A stretch of 40,182 nt of DNA from NCBI RefSeq assembly GCF_905196875.1, contig NZ_CAJJWO010000048.1, forward strand, positions 1 to 40,182. Direction: 5' to 3'. The position numbers and the translations under genes are program-made. Shown in pieces: positions 8,857 through 18,005 of the stretch (position 1 is its first letter; every line of letters starts with the position of its first letter). The notes under the pieces are model-generated. The model did no database searches. It had not been told where the DNA came from and saw only the letters and a program-made list of their open reading frames with translations. This DNA is from an uncultured Parabacteroides sp. (lineage in GTDB: Bacteria > Bacteroidota > Bacteroidia > Bacteroidales > Tannerellaceae).

Positions 8857-10705
8857 CCTTCAAAGTTCCTCCTTCATTATATTTTTGGTTATTAGGTAAA
8901 CCTTTCTTTCCTGTACCAACCTCTAAGAGTTTTTTCAACTCATCCAGATAGGATTGATATACGTCTCTAGGAGATACACCATACTTCTTACAAATGGAAG
9001 AGGCCATACCAACCACTTCTCCCATCATCCCTGTTGTTCTCATGACACGAACTGTTCCCAAGGCAACATGGGTCACACTTATATTACGTCCGGCCATAAA
9101 CAGGTTATCAATATTCCGTGAATACAGGCACCGGTAAGGTATCGGATACGGATAGATATTAATATGTTTTGCGATCGACTTAAATTCCCTCTCCGGGAAG
9201 TTTTTCGTATTATCAGGATCCGGATAATGCAAATCAATGCTCCAAGTCGTAGCGGCTGTTCCATCTTCATGTGCTACATATTTACGAAGATCATCTTCCT
9301 TCAAAATATAATCCCCCATCAGACGGCGCGACTCACGTTTACCTGAGACATAAGCTACCCAGCCCAATTTACGATCACGATACTGGGAATTTTCCTTCAT
9401 TCGATTTTTCAGGAAGCTCCAGTTAGAATATACAACCAATAATCCATAATCACGTATACGTTCGAAATCTTTTATCTGGTCATAATTCATTCCTGTCTCC
9501 CATGTCCATTCCCCCATCATCACCTTTTCAGAATTCTCCTCATTAAATTCCATGCCATAATTGAAATGAGGAAATACGGACGGTCTTTTTTCATCAATTG
9601 AATACCATTGGACTGATGCACCCATTGTCATCTTATCTCCCTTCTCTGGTGCAGTATTTTCACCGAATTCTTCCCGACTTTCACGTCCCATACGATAATC
9701 TGCACCAGCCAAGTAACCAATTGTACCATCGCCTGTACAATCTGAGAATAAAGGAGCTTTAAATTCCACTTCTTTTCCACTTTCAATGTGTTTAGAAATA
9801 ACAGAAGTAATGTTATTGCCTTCTTTCGTGACACCAACAGCACGATAATTAAGAAAAAGAGTTATATTCTTTTCATTCTTCAACCAGTCTAGCTTTTTCT
9901 GATCTTCATAATATTCTGCCGGTTGAGCATTTCCACCACGTGTCGGGCCGAACTCTTTCTGAAGGTTACCAAGCTCTTTATAAGGGCCGGCCTCTATGCG
10001 CCCTCCCAAATGGACACGTATCTCAGAACTATTATTACCACCTACAACCGGACGGTCATTGATCAGCGCAACTTTACAGCCCAGTCGGGCCGCGGAGACT
10101 GCCGCACTCATTCCTGCAATACCAGCTCCTACCACAACAAGATCGTATTGTCCGGCCGGCACGGGAGCATCAGGCAATCCCAATGCTTTACGGCGGAAAG
10201 CCTCGAGCTTTTTTACGTCAGATGGGGGTACTTCTCTTTCCGATGTGGTAAAATAGATTGCATCGCAACGCCCATCAAAGCCTGTCAGGTCATGTAGCAT
10301 TATTACTGTCTGCTGATTTTTCACCGATACTTTTCCGGCAGCCTGCCACATCCAGCCCGTTCCTTCTGCACCAAGCGGAGACGCTAATTTCTTATGGCCG
10401 ACAGACAAACTGAATTTTCCGGGACCTTCCCCATCCTTCCAGGGAGAAGTCCAGTTGTAGGTACGTACATAAACATAATAAGTGCCGGTTTCAGGGAAGG
10501 CAACTTCCGTCCAGGCATCATCCACCGGTTCTCCCATGCCGTGCGCCAGCAAATAAGGCGATCCCATAAGATCCATAAACTGCTGGTCGACTACCCAACC
10601 GCCTTTATGAGTAAAGCTTTCAGCCTCTACGAAAAGGTTGGCGGCACGAATAGAACCTAAACCGGCCTGAAGCAATAGAACAATAATAAACAACTTTATT
10701 TTCAT
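8837..10705 (-). CDS. Secreted FAD-dependent oxidoreductase with N-terminal beta-sandwich
   Basis: This 622-residue protein has a Sec signal (about 1-21), then a 130-160 residue beta-rich domain (AESFTHKGGWVVD, TGTYYVYVRTYNW) that resembles carbohydrate-binding or golvesin-like sandwiches. From residue about 187 it is a flavoprotein of the FAD_oxidored type: the Rossmann motif GAGIAG is at 193-198, followed by a long acidic insert and the family C-terminus with RRLMGDYI, PYRCL, NLFMAGRNIS and GTVRVM. Such enzymes oxidise or reduce an unidentified substrate; a glycan or glycoside is inferred from context. It ends PUL1, 44 bp after the esterase gene. Its C-terminal core resembles that of the 14785-16188 product, so the PUL encodes two related flavoenzymes with different N-termini and export signals. 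Confidence 0.88.
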   Translation of the reverse strand: MKIKLFIIVLLLQAGLGSIRAANLFVEAESFTHKGGWVVDQQFMDLMGSPYLLAHGMGEPVDDAWTEVAFPETGTYYVYVRTYNWTSPWKDGEGPGKFSLSVGHKKLASPLGAEGTGWMWQAAGKVSVKNQQTVIMLHDLTGFDGRCDAIYFTTSEREVPPSDVKKLEAFRRKALGLPDAPVPAGQYDLVVVGAGIAGMSAAVSAARLGCKVALINDRPVVGGNNSSEIRVHLGGRIEAGPYKELGNLQKEFGPTRGGNAQPAEYYEDQKKLDWLKNEKNITLFLNYRAVGVTKEGNNITSVISKHIESGKEVEFKAPLFSDCTGDGTIGYLAGADYRMGRESREEFGENTAPEKGDKMTMGASVQWYSIDEKRPSVFPHFNYGMEFNEENSEKVMMGEWTWETGMNYDQIKDFERIRDYGLLVVYSNWSFLKNRMKENSQYRDRKLGWVAYVSGKRESRRLMGDYILKEDDLRKYVAHEDGTAATTWSIDLHYPDPDNTKNFPEREFKSIAKHINIYPYPIPYRCLYSRNIDNLFMAGRNISVTHVALGTVRVMRTTGMMGEVVGMASSICKKYGVSPRDVYQSYLDELKKLLEVGTGKKGLPNNQKYNEGGTLKEIPIVK

Positions 10706-10749
10706 AGATTCAATTTATATAATTTATAATACTTTGTCATAAGCCAGCC

Positions 10750-12210
10750 CTATTTATCCGGCAAATAGCCATATCCGGATAAAAAAGCATCTGTCTTTCT
10801 CCTTACCTCGTAGAAATTATCCGTCAATTCTTTCCTGTACAAAAAAATGGGATGCCCGGCTCCCTCAAAAAGTTGAAGTTCGCAATCGACGCCGTTCCGT
10901 AAAAGTTTATCTCTGAACATTTCGGCAGTTTGTACAGACACCAGACGATCTTTCGTCCCCAACATAAAAATAGTCGGCGGAACACCTTCAGATATATGAT
11001 GCATCGGGGATATCTCCCTGTATCGCTCTTTTATTCGGGAATGACTGAAAGTTCGAGATACATTATCGACTACCGCATAATATAAAATCAATAAATCAGG
11101 TTTGTAACCGGCCGAATCAGGTTCACCACTCCCGATTGTACCGAGAGCAGCAGCCAAATGTCCGCCGGCAGATGCACCGGCTGCAACAATTTTAGCAGAA
11201 TCGATCCCGTAAGAGCCGGCATGTTTTCGGAGCCAGCGTATGGCATCTTTTGCATCCTCAAAACTATCGAACGGATCAGACCGATGCAAATATTCAATGC
11301 GGTAATCGACCGATACAGCAACCATACCTTTCGAAGCATAATAAGCACATTCCCTGTAAAATTGCATCGGAGTACCTAATTTCCATCCGCCACCGAAAAA
11401 GTAAACGATAGCTGGCCTTCTTTCTCCTGCATTTACCTGCTGCGGTCTGAACAGATGCAAGGTGAGGGAATCTCCGTTTGCTAATGTTTTATACCGGATT
11501 ATCTCAGGAGAAAACGCCATTACAGGTGTAGGCAAAATCGTTTTCAGGGCATCAAACCAGACCGTAGCCATTCTCTCCGCTCCTTTTTCATTCGGATGAA
11601 CTTTATCCTGAACGGTATATTTTTCCCAGTCAAAACTCCCGGTCTGATCGACCAGGCTGATATGGGAAGAATGTAATCCGGATACCAGTTCCACAATCTT
11701 ACCGTTCAGAGCGGGGATATAAGAGTACTTAGGTAATTTTCCACTCGGTATTACCTGTGCAACCAGGATATGGGCGTACGGATTGACCGCCTGTATCTGG
11801 CTTATGATCGATTTATAAGCGGCAATCATTCCCGGAACCGGCTCCTCTTCAACAGAATGATTATGCCCGGCATGAAGTAAAACGATATCAGCCGGGTAAA
11901 GACGATATATGCTGTCTATCTTTGAGGCCAAGAACTCTGCATTCTTACCACCGAAACCGCAATGGTTCAATATCCCTATCCGGCATTTGCTCTCACGGGG
12001 ACCGATAAAATCAAACTGATACCCGCCAGTGAGAAGTTTTTGCCAAAGCGGAAAAAGATAAGATTCGAAAGAGTCCGAACCCTCTGTTATAGAATCACCT
12101 ACTCCCATAATAGTGAACCGTTCCTGTTTCTTCTCCTGAGCATAAAGGACAGTAGTGCCCCAGAACAGGAGAAAAAGAAGCGAATACAAATAAAAATATC
12201 TGTCTTTCAT
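10750..12210 (-). CDS. Fused SGNH-type and alpha/beta-hydrolase carbohydrate esterase
   Basis: This 486-residue protein carries a signal peptide (cleavage near YAQE, residue 25) and two unrelated esterase domains. Residues about 30-230 are an SGNH hydrolase: GDSITEG with Ser40, GFGG, AGHNH with Asn117, and DKVHP giving Asp202 and His205. Residues about 240-480 are an alpha/beta hydrolase of the BD-FAE/acetyl-xylan-esterase sort: GASAGG with Ser347, Asp421 in GTKDRL and His453 in GAGHP. The oxyanion motif reads FFGGGW, with Phe where His is usual in HGGG. Two complete triads suggest removal of two acyl substituents, or the same one at different positions, from the PUL1 glycan. It lies 70 bp after the propeller protein gene and 44 bp before the FAD enzyme gene. 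Confidence 0.88.
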   Translation of the reverse strand: MKDRYFYLYSLLFLLFWGTTVLYAQEKKQERFTIMGVGDSITEGSDSFESYLFPLWQKLLTGGYQFDFIGPRESKCRIGILNHCGFGGKNAEFLASKIDSIYRLYPADIVLLHAGHNHSVEEEPVPGMIAAYKSIISQIQAVNPYAHILVAQVIPSGKLPKYSYIPALNGKIVELVSGLHSSHISLVDQTGSFDWEKYTVQDKVHPNEKGAERMATVWFDALKTILPTPVMAFSPEIIRYKTLANGDSLTLHLFRPQQVNAGERRPAIVYFFGGGWKLGTPMQFYRECAYYASKGMVAVSVDYRIEYLHRSDPFDSFEDAKDAIRWLRKHAGSYGIDSAKIVAAGASAGGHLAAALGTIGSGEPDSAGYKPDLLILYYAVVDNVSRTFSHSRIKERYREISPMHHISEGVPPTIFMLGTKDRLVSVQTAEMFRDKLLRNGVDCELQLFEGAGHPIFLYRKELTDNFYEVRRKTDAFLSGYGYLPDK

Positions 12211-12280
12211 ATCTTTAATTCTTTCAGGTTTACAGATCGACCTGGGACCGGAGTTTTATTTTCCCAGCCCCGGAGTCATC

Positions 12281-14761
12281 TTATTTATACTCCAGCCAGA
12301 CAGTCACATTCGTATCCGAGTCTGAAATGAAACGGATCCATCGTGCCTGAAATGCTTCCGGAAATGGCCGGACCATTTCTTCTTCCGGTTTAACCTTGTA
12401 AGATGCATATTCCATCCAATCTCCATTCCCTGTCGGATCAACTTCTATTGTAAAAGTAACATCTTTATCCGACCGATGCGATAAGGTCAGTACTTTCTGA
12501 TCATAGAAAGCTATCAGATAAGGGTCTGAGGCCACACCTGCCGTCACGGTTTCGTCCTGCCACGGGCCGCCTTTTCCGACCGGTTTACCCAACGACCATA
12601 AATCATCGATCACACCAACCCATACCGCAGCTTTCCCATCATCAGAAATCACTATATGGGGATTACTTTTAGCCTCTTCAGGGGTTATACCGGTCAACAC
12701 AAGCATTCCCCGATAAGAAGCATAATCATTTATGCGGAACTGATGGGATGAAACCGGACGAATTTTGGCGAAACCATCTGCATTCTCCGCCGGAAGTTCG
12801 TAAAATGTCCCCATACAGGAGAACAGGTCACGTTCTGTTGCCACTTCCCGGCAAACACGAAGTAAACCCAGATCCGTCCACTTCCGGTAATTTTCATTAC
12901 CTAGCGGCAAACGCCAACGCCGCCCGGAATCATCAATAATCAAGACAGAGCTTTTATCGACAAAAACAACCTGTTGCGGAATGGCAAATTTACTACGGAT
13001 AAAATCAGCCGTTCCGGCATCCTCTTTCCGGATCAATTCCAACTTCTCACCCATTTCATAATAACCGGTTTCCGTAACTCTACCAACCACAACCGTGTTT
13101 GCCAATACGCCCAAGGCGCGACGATCATTTCCGAGTCCATACAGTAATCCGCCGACAGTCCTATTTTTATCGACACCGGTCATTCCTTTATAAACCGGAT
13201 CAGAAGTTACAGGACGATTATCTAAAGATGTATAAGCAAAACCAGCGGTCGCCACCGTATTCTTATCTGTTTTCAAGCGGATCCATTCCCCTTTTTCCAC
13301 GCCGGCAAAAGGAACAAAGGCCGCTTTGCCCGCATCAATCGTCACAGACTTCATGACAGTCCAATCGTTTCTGCCTCTTTCATCCACTTCAAAAGTAAAA
13401 GTAACAGACTGCTTACCTTCATTCTTTATCCAGGCACAACGATGATCCCACCCGGCAAACAGAAATGGCTCGGAAGCACATCCTGCTTTTACGTTTTCTC
13501 TTGCCCAGACTGCCCCTTCGACTGTAGCCGGCCCTAATTCATCGGGTTTCGTAAAGGAAGTAAACCACAAATTCGAGTTCGATTGCCCCGGACCTTCTAT
13601 ATCTCCTTTTACTTTCCGTTTGTTAAGAAATTCTTTCTGAGCGGAATCGTCACAACCGAAAACCAGCCGATCGTTCCAGCGGGTAAAATCACCTATTACT
13701 TTCAGATAAGCCGACCGCGGACGTAGGCCGGCACTATTTCCGGCAGTAAAAGTTCCGGGAAAACGCCAGAACAGCCCATGCATCGTCATCAGATAATCCG
13801 GTTCGGATTCTGTTCCGATATTACGGATACGCGGCCATTCGGTATTCCAACCATGCGCTCCGTCATAGCTGTGACTGGCTTTCGGCAGCCGGTAAAAAGA
13901 CCATCCTTTCTTCGCGTCACGCACACCCAACAAAATTGATTTATGGTCCCAACCAATAGCCCATAACGGATCTGTTTCCGGATGCCTGTTCCCGCAGATA
14001 CCACCAGGGCCAGTCACCTCCGTAAACTGGTTCCGGCGAACAACGCTCCAATTCTTTCCATCCCACTCTGCCAGTACACCGGCCTCTACATCAAATTTAG
14101 TCAAAGCCTCCTGAGTCCCTTCTCCATTATTGGAAAAAACCATTACACCCTGTCCGGAATACAAACCTTTACCATGAACACCCGGCAACAAGTCATTGAC
14201 CGGTCCCGCATCGGTATCGTTCTTTTTCTTCTTTTTATTATTGCCGTCCTGATAAAGCTCATGTACTTCCAGGGTATTGACATCGACTTCATAGAACCCT
14301 TCTTCCATTGTTCCATAATAGATTTTATGAGTCGGATCCGTCAAATGACGTGCATTCCCCGTATGGCGTCCGGGCATAACAGAATAAGGTACTACTCGCA
14401 CTTTTCCTGTTTTATCGATAGCATACGGTCCGATAAAAAGCTGGTTGCTTTCCGTATGGATCATTCTGTTCGCCGGAGTTCCGCCAATACTTTCTTTACG
14501 TATAATCTGCCGATAATCCGGAGTTATCTCATACAGTTTATCCGAAGAACCGTCAGGCAAATGCGGACCGTAAGTGATCACCCACAACCGGTCGGCCCAG
14601 GGTACGACTGCTCCGGTTCCACACTCTCCTTCGTTATTATAATAAGCCAGACGGGGATAAATGCCGGAGACAGAGTCGGGTATATTTGTCAACTCTTTCG
14701 ACTTCGAACAGGCTATAATCCCAAACAAAGACAAAACTCCAATTATATATTTCACTTTCAT
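12281..14761 (-). CDS. Large propeller-like lipoprotein with duplicated beta-module
   Basis: This 826-residue protein has a lipoprotein signal (IIAC, Cys18). The body looks like a beta-propeller: repeated short strands with W, G and D, such as DRLWVITYGPHLPDG, NQLFIGPYAID and HKIYYGTMEEGFYEVD. A module of about 100 residues occurs twice, at about 412-520 and 726-826. Both copies read W..E.V.AG.AS.P, then VTFT.EVD..G..DW, then WIR...D. I do not recognise a named family. Propeller folds in Bacteroidales PULs include rhamnosidases and polysaccharide lyases (for example GH145 and the ulvan-type lyases), so a glycan-cleaving or glycan-binding role is possible but unproven. No catalytic residues can be assigned. 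It sits between the two esterase/oxidoreductase parts of PUL1 and is 23 bp after the FAD gene. Confidence 0.8.
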   Translation of the reverse strand: MKVKYIIGVLSLFGIIACSKSKELTNIPDSVSGIYPRLAYYNNEGECGTGAVVPWADRLWVITYGPHLPDGSSDKLYEITPDYRQIIRKESIGGTPANRMIHTESNQLFIGPYAIDKTGKVRVVPYSVMPGRHTGNARHLTDPTHKIYYGTMEEGFYEVDVNTLEVHELYQDGNNKKKKKNDTDAGPVNDLLPGVHGKGLYSGQGVMVFSNNGEGTQEALTKFDVEAGVLAEWDGKNWSVVRRNQFTEVTGPGGICGNRHPETDPLWAIGWDHKSILLGVRDAKKGWSFYRLPKASHSYDGAHGWNTEWPRIRNIGTESEPDYLMTMHGLFWRFPGTFTAGNSAGLRPRSAYLKVIGDFTRWNDRLVFGCDDSAQKEFLNKRKVKGDIEGPGQSNSNLWFTSFTKPDELGPATVEGAVWARENVKAGCASEPFLFAGWDHRCAWIKNEGKQSVTFTFEVDERGRNDWTVMKSVTIDAGKAAFVPFAGVEKGEWIRLKTDKNTVATAGFAYTSLDNRPVTSDPVYKGMTGVDKNRTVGGLLYGLGNDRRALGVLANTVVVGRVTETGYYEMGEKLELIRKEDAGTADFIRSKFAIPQQVVFVDKSSVLIIDDSGRRWRLPLGNENYRKWTDLGLLRVCREVATERDLFSCMGTFYELPAENADGFAKIRPVSSHQFRINDYASYRGMLVLTGITPEEAKSNPHIVISDDGKAAVWVGVIDDLWSLGKPVGKGGPWQDETVTAGVASDPYLIAFYDQKVLTLSHRSDKDVTFTIEVDPTGNGDWMEYASYKVKPEEEMVRPFPEAFQARWIRFISDSDTNVTVWLEYK

Positions 14762-14784
14762 CTCTAATTCATTTTATTTACACA

Positions 14785-16188
14785 TCACAGGATTAACTGC
14801 CCTTCTTCCTTCAGTCTCTTCCTTAGATACACCGTATCGATTTTATGTACATCATTCCCAGACTGCTGAACAGCATGCATAGCAGCCATACCTGCCGCTT
14901 CACCGGTAACCAGACAGCAAGGCATGACCCTGGTACTGCCAAACGACTCCTCATCCGTAGAGATACAACGCCCTGCCGTCAGCAAGTTTTTAATGCCCTT
15001 AGGAGTCAGACATCGATAGGGGATTCCATGCGATTCACCTTTCCCATAATGTTCCGGCGTATGCTTGCCGCTATGGATATCTATATAATAACAGTTACGT
15101 CCGATCTCATCGTCAAATGATTTACGTTGTCTCCAATCATCGACGGTAAAAATATAATCTCCCTCGATCCGGCGACTATCCCTTACTCCCAGCAAAGAAG
15201 CGGTTCTTACCACAAATGCATTTCCGAACGTCGTGGGACGCACATCCTTCATCGCCTCCAGATATTGGACAGCCTTTTGCCTGCCCAATACCATGGCCTG
15301 CGATATCGCCCACGGATCAGTCGTATCGACATCCATGTGTCCGGCATTACACTGAAGCACATCCGGCCCGGCCAGATTATTGCAGAAATGGGTATCGACC
15401 AAAGGATATTTACCCGATCGAACCGCTTTATAGAGTGGAGTTTTTTCATCTTTCCATATGTAGAGTGTCGGTCCGTTCATATAATCATACGAATCCACAT
15501 TAGCAAAAGAAAAGCATAAGCTGGATTTTTGAACAGCCCCATCATCTCCATAGCCACGTTTGAAAGGGGCACCGGCCCATGCCGCTAAATCCCCGTCTCC
15601 CGTTGCATCGATATAGACTTTGCTTTTAAAAGCAACAAGCCCGGATTTATTCGATACTATTACAGCGTCGATCGTTTCATCAGATGCCATTTCAACAGCT
15701 GCCAGCCGGGAAAAAAAGAGGACTTCGGCTCCAGACTCCGTAACCATCCGGTCATAAATACTCATCAGATATTCCGGGTTAATGCTCACCCAGTCCAATT
15801 TACTTTCCGGTTCGTGAGGCACTCCTTTTTTAGATGTTCTGAATATCTTTTCCGCCAATCCTCTATAAATGATTTTTTCTCCGTCAGAGAAAGGACACCA
15901 GGCCGGTACCATCCCGGATGTTCCCATACCTCCCAATTGCCCCATTGCTTCAATCAACAAAGTCTTTGCACCTTCGCGGGCAGCAGCAATCGCAGCCGTA
16001 CATCCGGCCGGTCCGCCACCTATAACGATCACATCCCAACGGTCATCGACTTTTATTTTTGAACGCTTCAAGGTCAGACTCTTCTCCTTTGTGATATCCG
16101 GAGTAGAATTTATAATATCAGGCATAGCTGTTGCCATAGCCAGCATGCCCATTTTCTTGACAAAATTTCTTCTATTATTGCGCATCAT
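14785..16188 (-). CDS. FAD-dependent oxidoreductase with Tat-like signal
   Basis: I chose the ATG at 16188 (MMRNNRRNF), giving 467 residues, because AGGATC lies just upstream; an in-frame ATG at 16224 would add 12 unlikely residues and the ATG at 16185 is equally possible. The N-terminus has a twin-arginine-like motif (NRRNFVKK) and a hydrophobic stretch, so export of the folded flavoprotein is plausible. The Rossmann motif GGGPAG is at about 57-62. The C-terminal half has the family hallmarks RRIEGDYIF, IPYRCL, NLLTAGRCIS and GSTRVM. The type is FAD_oxidored; the substrate is unknown. It is the first enzyme gene after susCD, separated by a 96-bp gap containing an inverted repeat, and 23 bp before the propeller gene. 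Confidence 0.87.
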   Translation of the reverse strand: MMRNNRRNFVKKMGMLAMATAMPDIINSTPDITKEKSLTLKRSKIKVDDRWDVIVIGGGPAGCTAAIAAAREGAKTLLIEAMGQLGGMGTSGMVPAWCPFSDGEKIIYRGLAEKIFRTSKKGVPHEPESKLDWVSINPEYLMSIYDRMVTESGAEVLFFSRLAAVEMASDETIDAVIVSNKSGLVAFKSKVYIDATGDGDLAAWAGAPFKRGYGDDGAVQKSSLCFSFANVDSYDYMNGPTLYIWKDEKTPLYKAVRSGKYPLVDTHFCNNLAGPDVLQCNAGHMDVDTTDPWAISQAMVLGRQKAVQYLEAMKDVRPTTFGNAFVVRTASLLGVRDSRRIEGDYIFTVDDWRQRKSFDDEIGRNCYYIDIHSGKHTPEHYGKGESHGIPYRCLTPKGIKNLLTAGRCISTDEESFGSTRVMPCCLVTGEAAGMAAMHAVQQSGNDVHKIDTVYLRKRLKEEGQLIL

Positions 16189-16225
16189 AAGATCCTTTTG
16201 ATAATTATTGTATGCCAGGTACATA

Positions 16226-16267
16226 AGGATATTTCTATCCCTTTGACAAGTAAAATAAAAATATCCT
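16226..16267 (-). repeat. Inverted repeat between susD and the FAD gene
   Basis: AGGATATTT and AAATATCCT are perfect 9-bp arms around a 24-nt loop, just downstream of the susD stop. In RNA it would form an AT-rich stem that could slow decay or reduce read-through, keeping susCD transcript above that of the downstream enzymes. It has no strong T-run. Confidence 0.35.
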
Positions 16268-16284
16268 CATGTTCTGGGAAATGA

Positions 16285-18000
16285 TTAATAACCTGAGTTT
16301 TGCTTCATATTTCCATTTATCAAAATCTCATTCGTAGGTATCGGCCATAAATATTGGCGATTGTCCCATAAGCGTTGCGTAAGGACAGCAATCTTTCCGG
16401 TCTGTTCTAATTTTGTAAAATCCGGTAATCCGTTTTCATCAATTTCCGGAGCAAACGGCCAAAACCAGTCACCGACACTCGTAACCTTCTCCACGCATAA
16501 AGAGGCCGGATATATAATTCCATATCCTTTTCTCTTCATCACAATTTCAGCTTGTTTCCAACGCATCATATCCATATAACGCATGTGCTCCTTGGCAAAT
16601 TCCATACGCCGCTCCACTCTTAACTCATAACGAAGTTTAGCCTGATCTGTCATTTTGAATGCCGGGTATCGATCTGCCGCAGACGGGTCGACACCGTAAG
16701 CACGGGCGCGCACCGAATTCATCGCGTCCAATACCGACTGTTCGATCTGATTCAGTTCTATTTTAGCTTCCGCATATATTAACAGCACTTCGGCATACCG
16801 GCAAACAATCATATCCTGCGCGACACGAAAACCGTTCTCCGTCCAGGTCTTATCGATTCCTTTCTTCCACACCAAACCATTAAAGGAAGCATATTGTGCA
16901 TTTACACGCGAATCATTATTCGTTACTTCTTTGCCAGTGGCATAGTTCATAACAGTGACGGCCTCCGGATGAGGAGAATATTCATAACCCAAAAAGTTTT
17001 CACCAAAAGGGACGATCGTCATACAACAGCGCGGATCTCTATTTTTAAACGGATCGTGCGAATCAAATCTTGGAGATTCGTCGATCGGCAATCCGTCGTC
17101 GCAAGTATAAGCCGCCAGCAAATCCCATGAAGGATCAGTAGCAGCCCATCCTCCGGCATTACGTATCAAATCATTACGGACAGTCCCGTCATCCAAATAA
17201 TAATCTGCATATTCAACAGAGCGGGGGATGACAAAAATAAGCTCATCCGATTTTTTAGTACCAACCAGAAACAAATCGGAATAATCGGTATGCAACTTAT
17301 AAATATTCAGGTCCATTACAGCTTTAGCAGCTTCGGCAGCGGTAGCCCAGTCCGCCATATAGAGAGCAATACGAGCTTTAAATGACAATGCGGCACCTTT
17401 TGTAGCCCGTTGCATACCCGGATAAGTTGCAGGAAGAACGGCGGCAGCTGCATCAAAATCATCATAGATAAACTTTAAAACAGTATTCTTATCCGTACGT
17501 CCCATAGCCAAACCTTGATCTATATCCAATTCTTCTTTTACCAATGGTACATCCCCGAATTTACTTACCAATTTGGAATAGGCACACCCGCGATGGAAAC
17601 GGGCCTCTCCCACCAGTTGATTTACGGTTTCTTCAGAAACTCCATTTTCAATGGCACGGTCGGCTTTCAAAATGACAGAGTTAGCACGGGCTATCGCTTT
17701 ATATTGATTGGCCCATAACTTTGTTACATTATCATTTTGTCCGTTTAACGTAGCGTTCTCAAAAGCGGTCAATGCCTCACGATACGTATAATCGTCAGAC
17801 CAGTCAGACTGATATTCGCCATCTTGTTGCCAAAATGTGACACGATATAAATCATTTACCGCCATCGTAATTTCCGTTTCCGTGGAATACCAGGTTTCCG
17901 TAGAACCTTTTGCTAACGGGTTCAAGTCCAGATCATGGCAAGAAGATAACAGGATTAATCCTCCAACAATACTCATCACACTATTTCGTTTCATATTCAT
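16285..18000 (-). CDS. SusD-like outer-membrane glycan-binding lipoprotein (PUL1)
   Basis: From the ATG at 18000 the protein has 571 residues; the ATG two codons on (17994) is also possible. AAAAAG precedes the start, and the gene begins 5 bp after the susC stop, so the two are translationally close. The signal peptide ends in LLSSC (Cys21), typical of surface lipoproteins. SusD features include the N-terminal DLDLNP region, helical TPR-like pairs (AIARANSVILKADRAI, EARFHRGCAYSKLV) and the C-terminal block VCRYAEVLLIYAEAKIELNQ, with the RVERRMEFAKEHMRYMDMMRW motif. It captures the glycan as the lid of the neighbouring SusC channel. The ligand cannot be read from sequence. Confidence 0.95.
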   Translation of the reverse strand: MNMKRNSVMSIVGGLILLSSCHDLDLNPLAKGSTETWYSTETEITMAVNDLYRVTFWQQDGEYQSDWSDDYTYREALTAFENATLNGQNDNVTKLWANQYKAIARANSVILKADRAIENGVSEETVNQLVGEARFHRGCAYSKLVSKFGDVPLVKEELDIDQGLAMGRTDKNTVLKFIYDDFDAAAAVLPATYPGMQRATKGAALSFKARIALYMADWATAAEAAKAVMDLNIYKLHTDYSDLFLVGTKKSDELIFVIPRSVEYADYYLDDGTVRNDLIRNAGGWAATDPSWDLLAAYTCDDGLPIDESPRFDSHDPFKNRDPRCCMTIVPFGENFLGYEYSPHPEAVTVMNYATGKEVTNNDSRVNAQYASFNGLVWKKGIDKTWTENGFRVAQDMIVCRYAEVLLIYAEAKIELNQIEQSVLDAMNSVRARAYGVDPSAADRYPAFKMTDQAKLRYELRVERRMEFAKEHMRYMDMMRWKQAEIVMKRKGYGIIYPASLCVEKVTSVGDWFWPFAPEIDENGLPDFTKLEQTGKIAVLTQRLWDNRQYLWPIPTNEILINGNMKQNSGY

Positions 18001-18005
18001 CTTTT

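Noticed and set aside
13982..14767. A 261-codon open frame antisense to the propeller lipoprotein gene
   Set aside because: It has no recognisable domain, is rich in Ile, Ser and Arg as expected from a complement frame, and lies wholly over a strongly supported gene.
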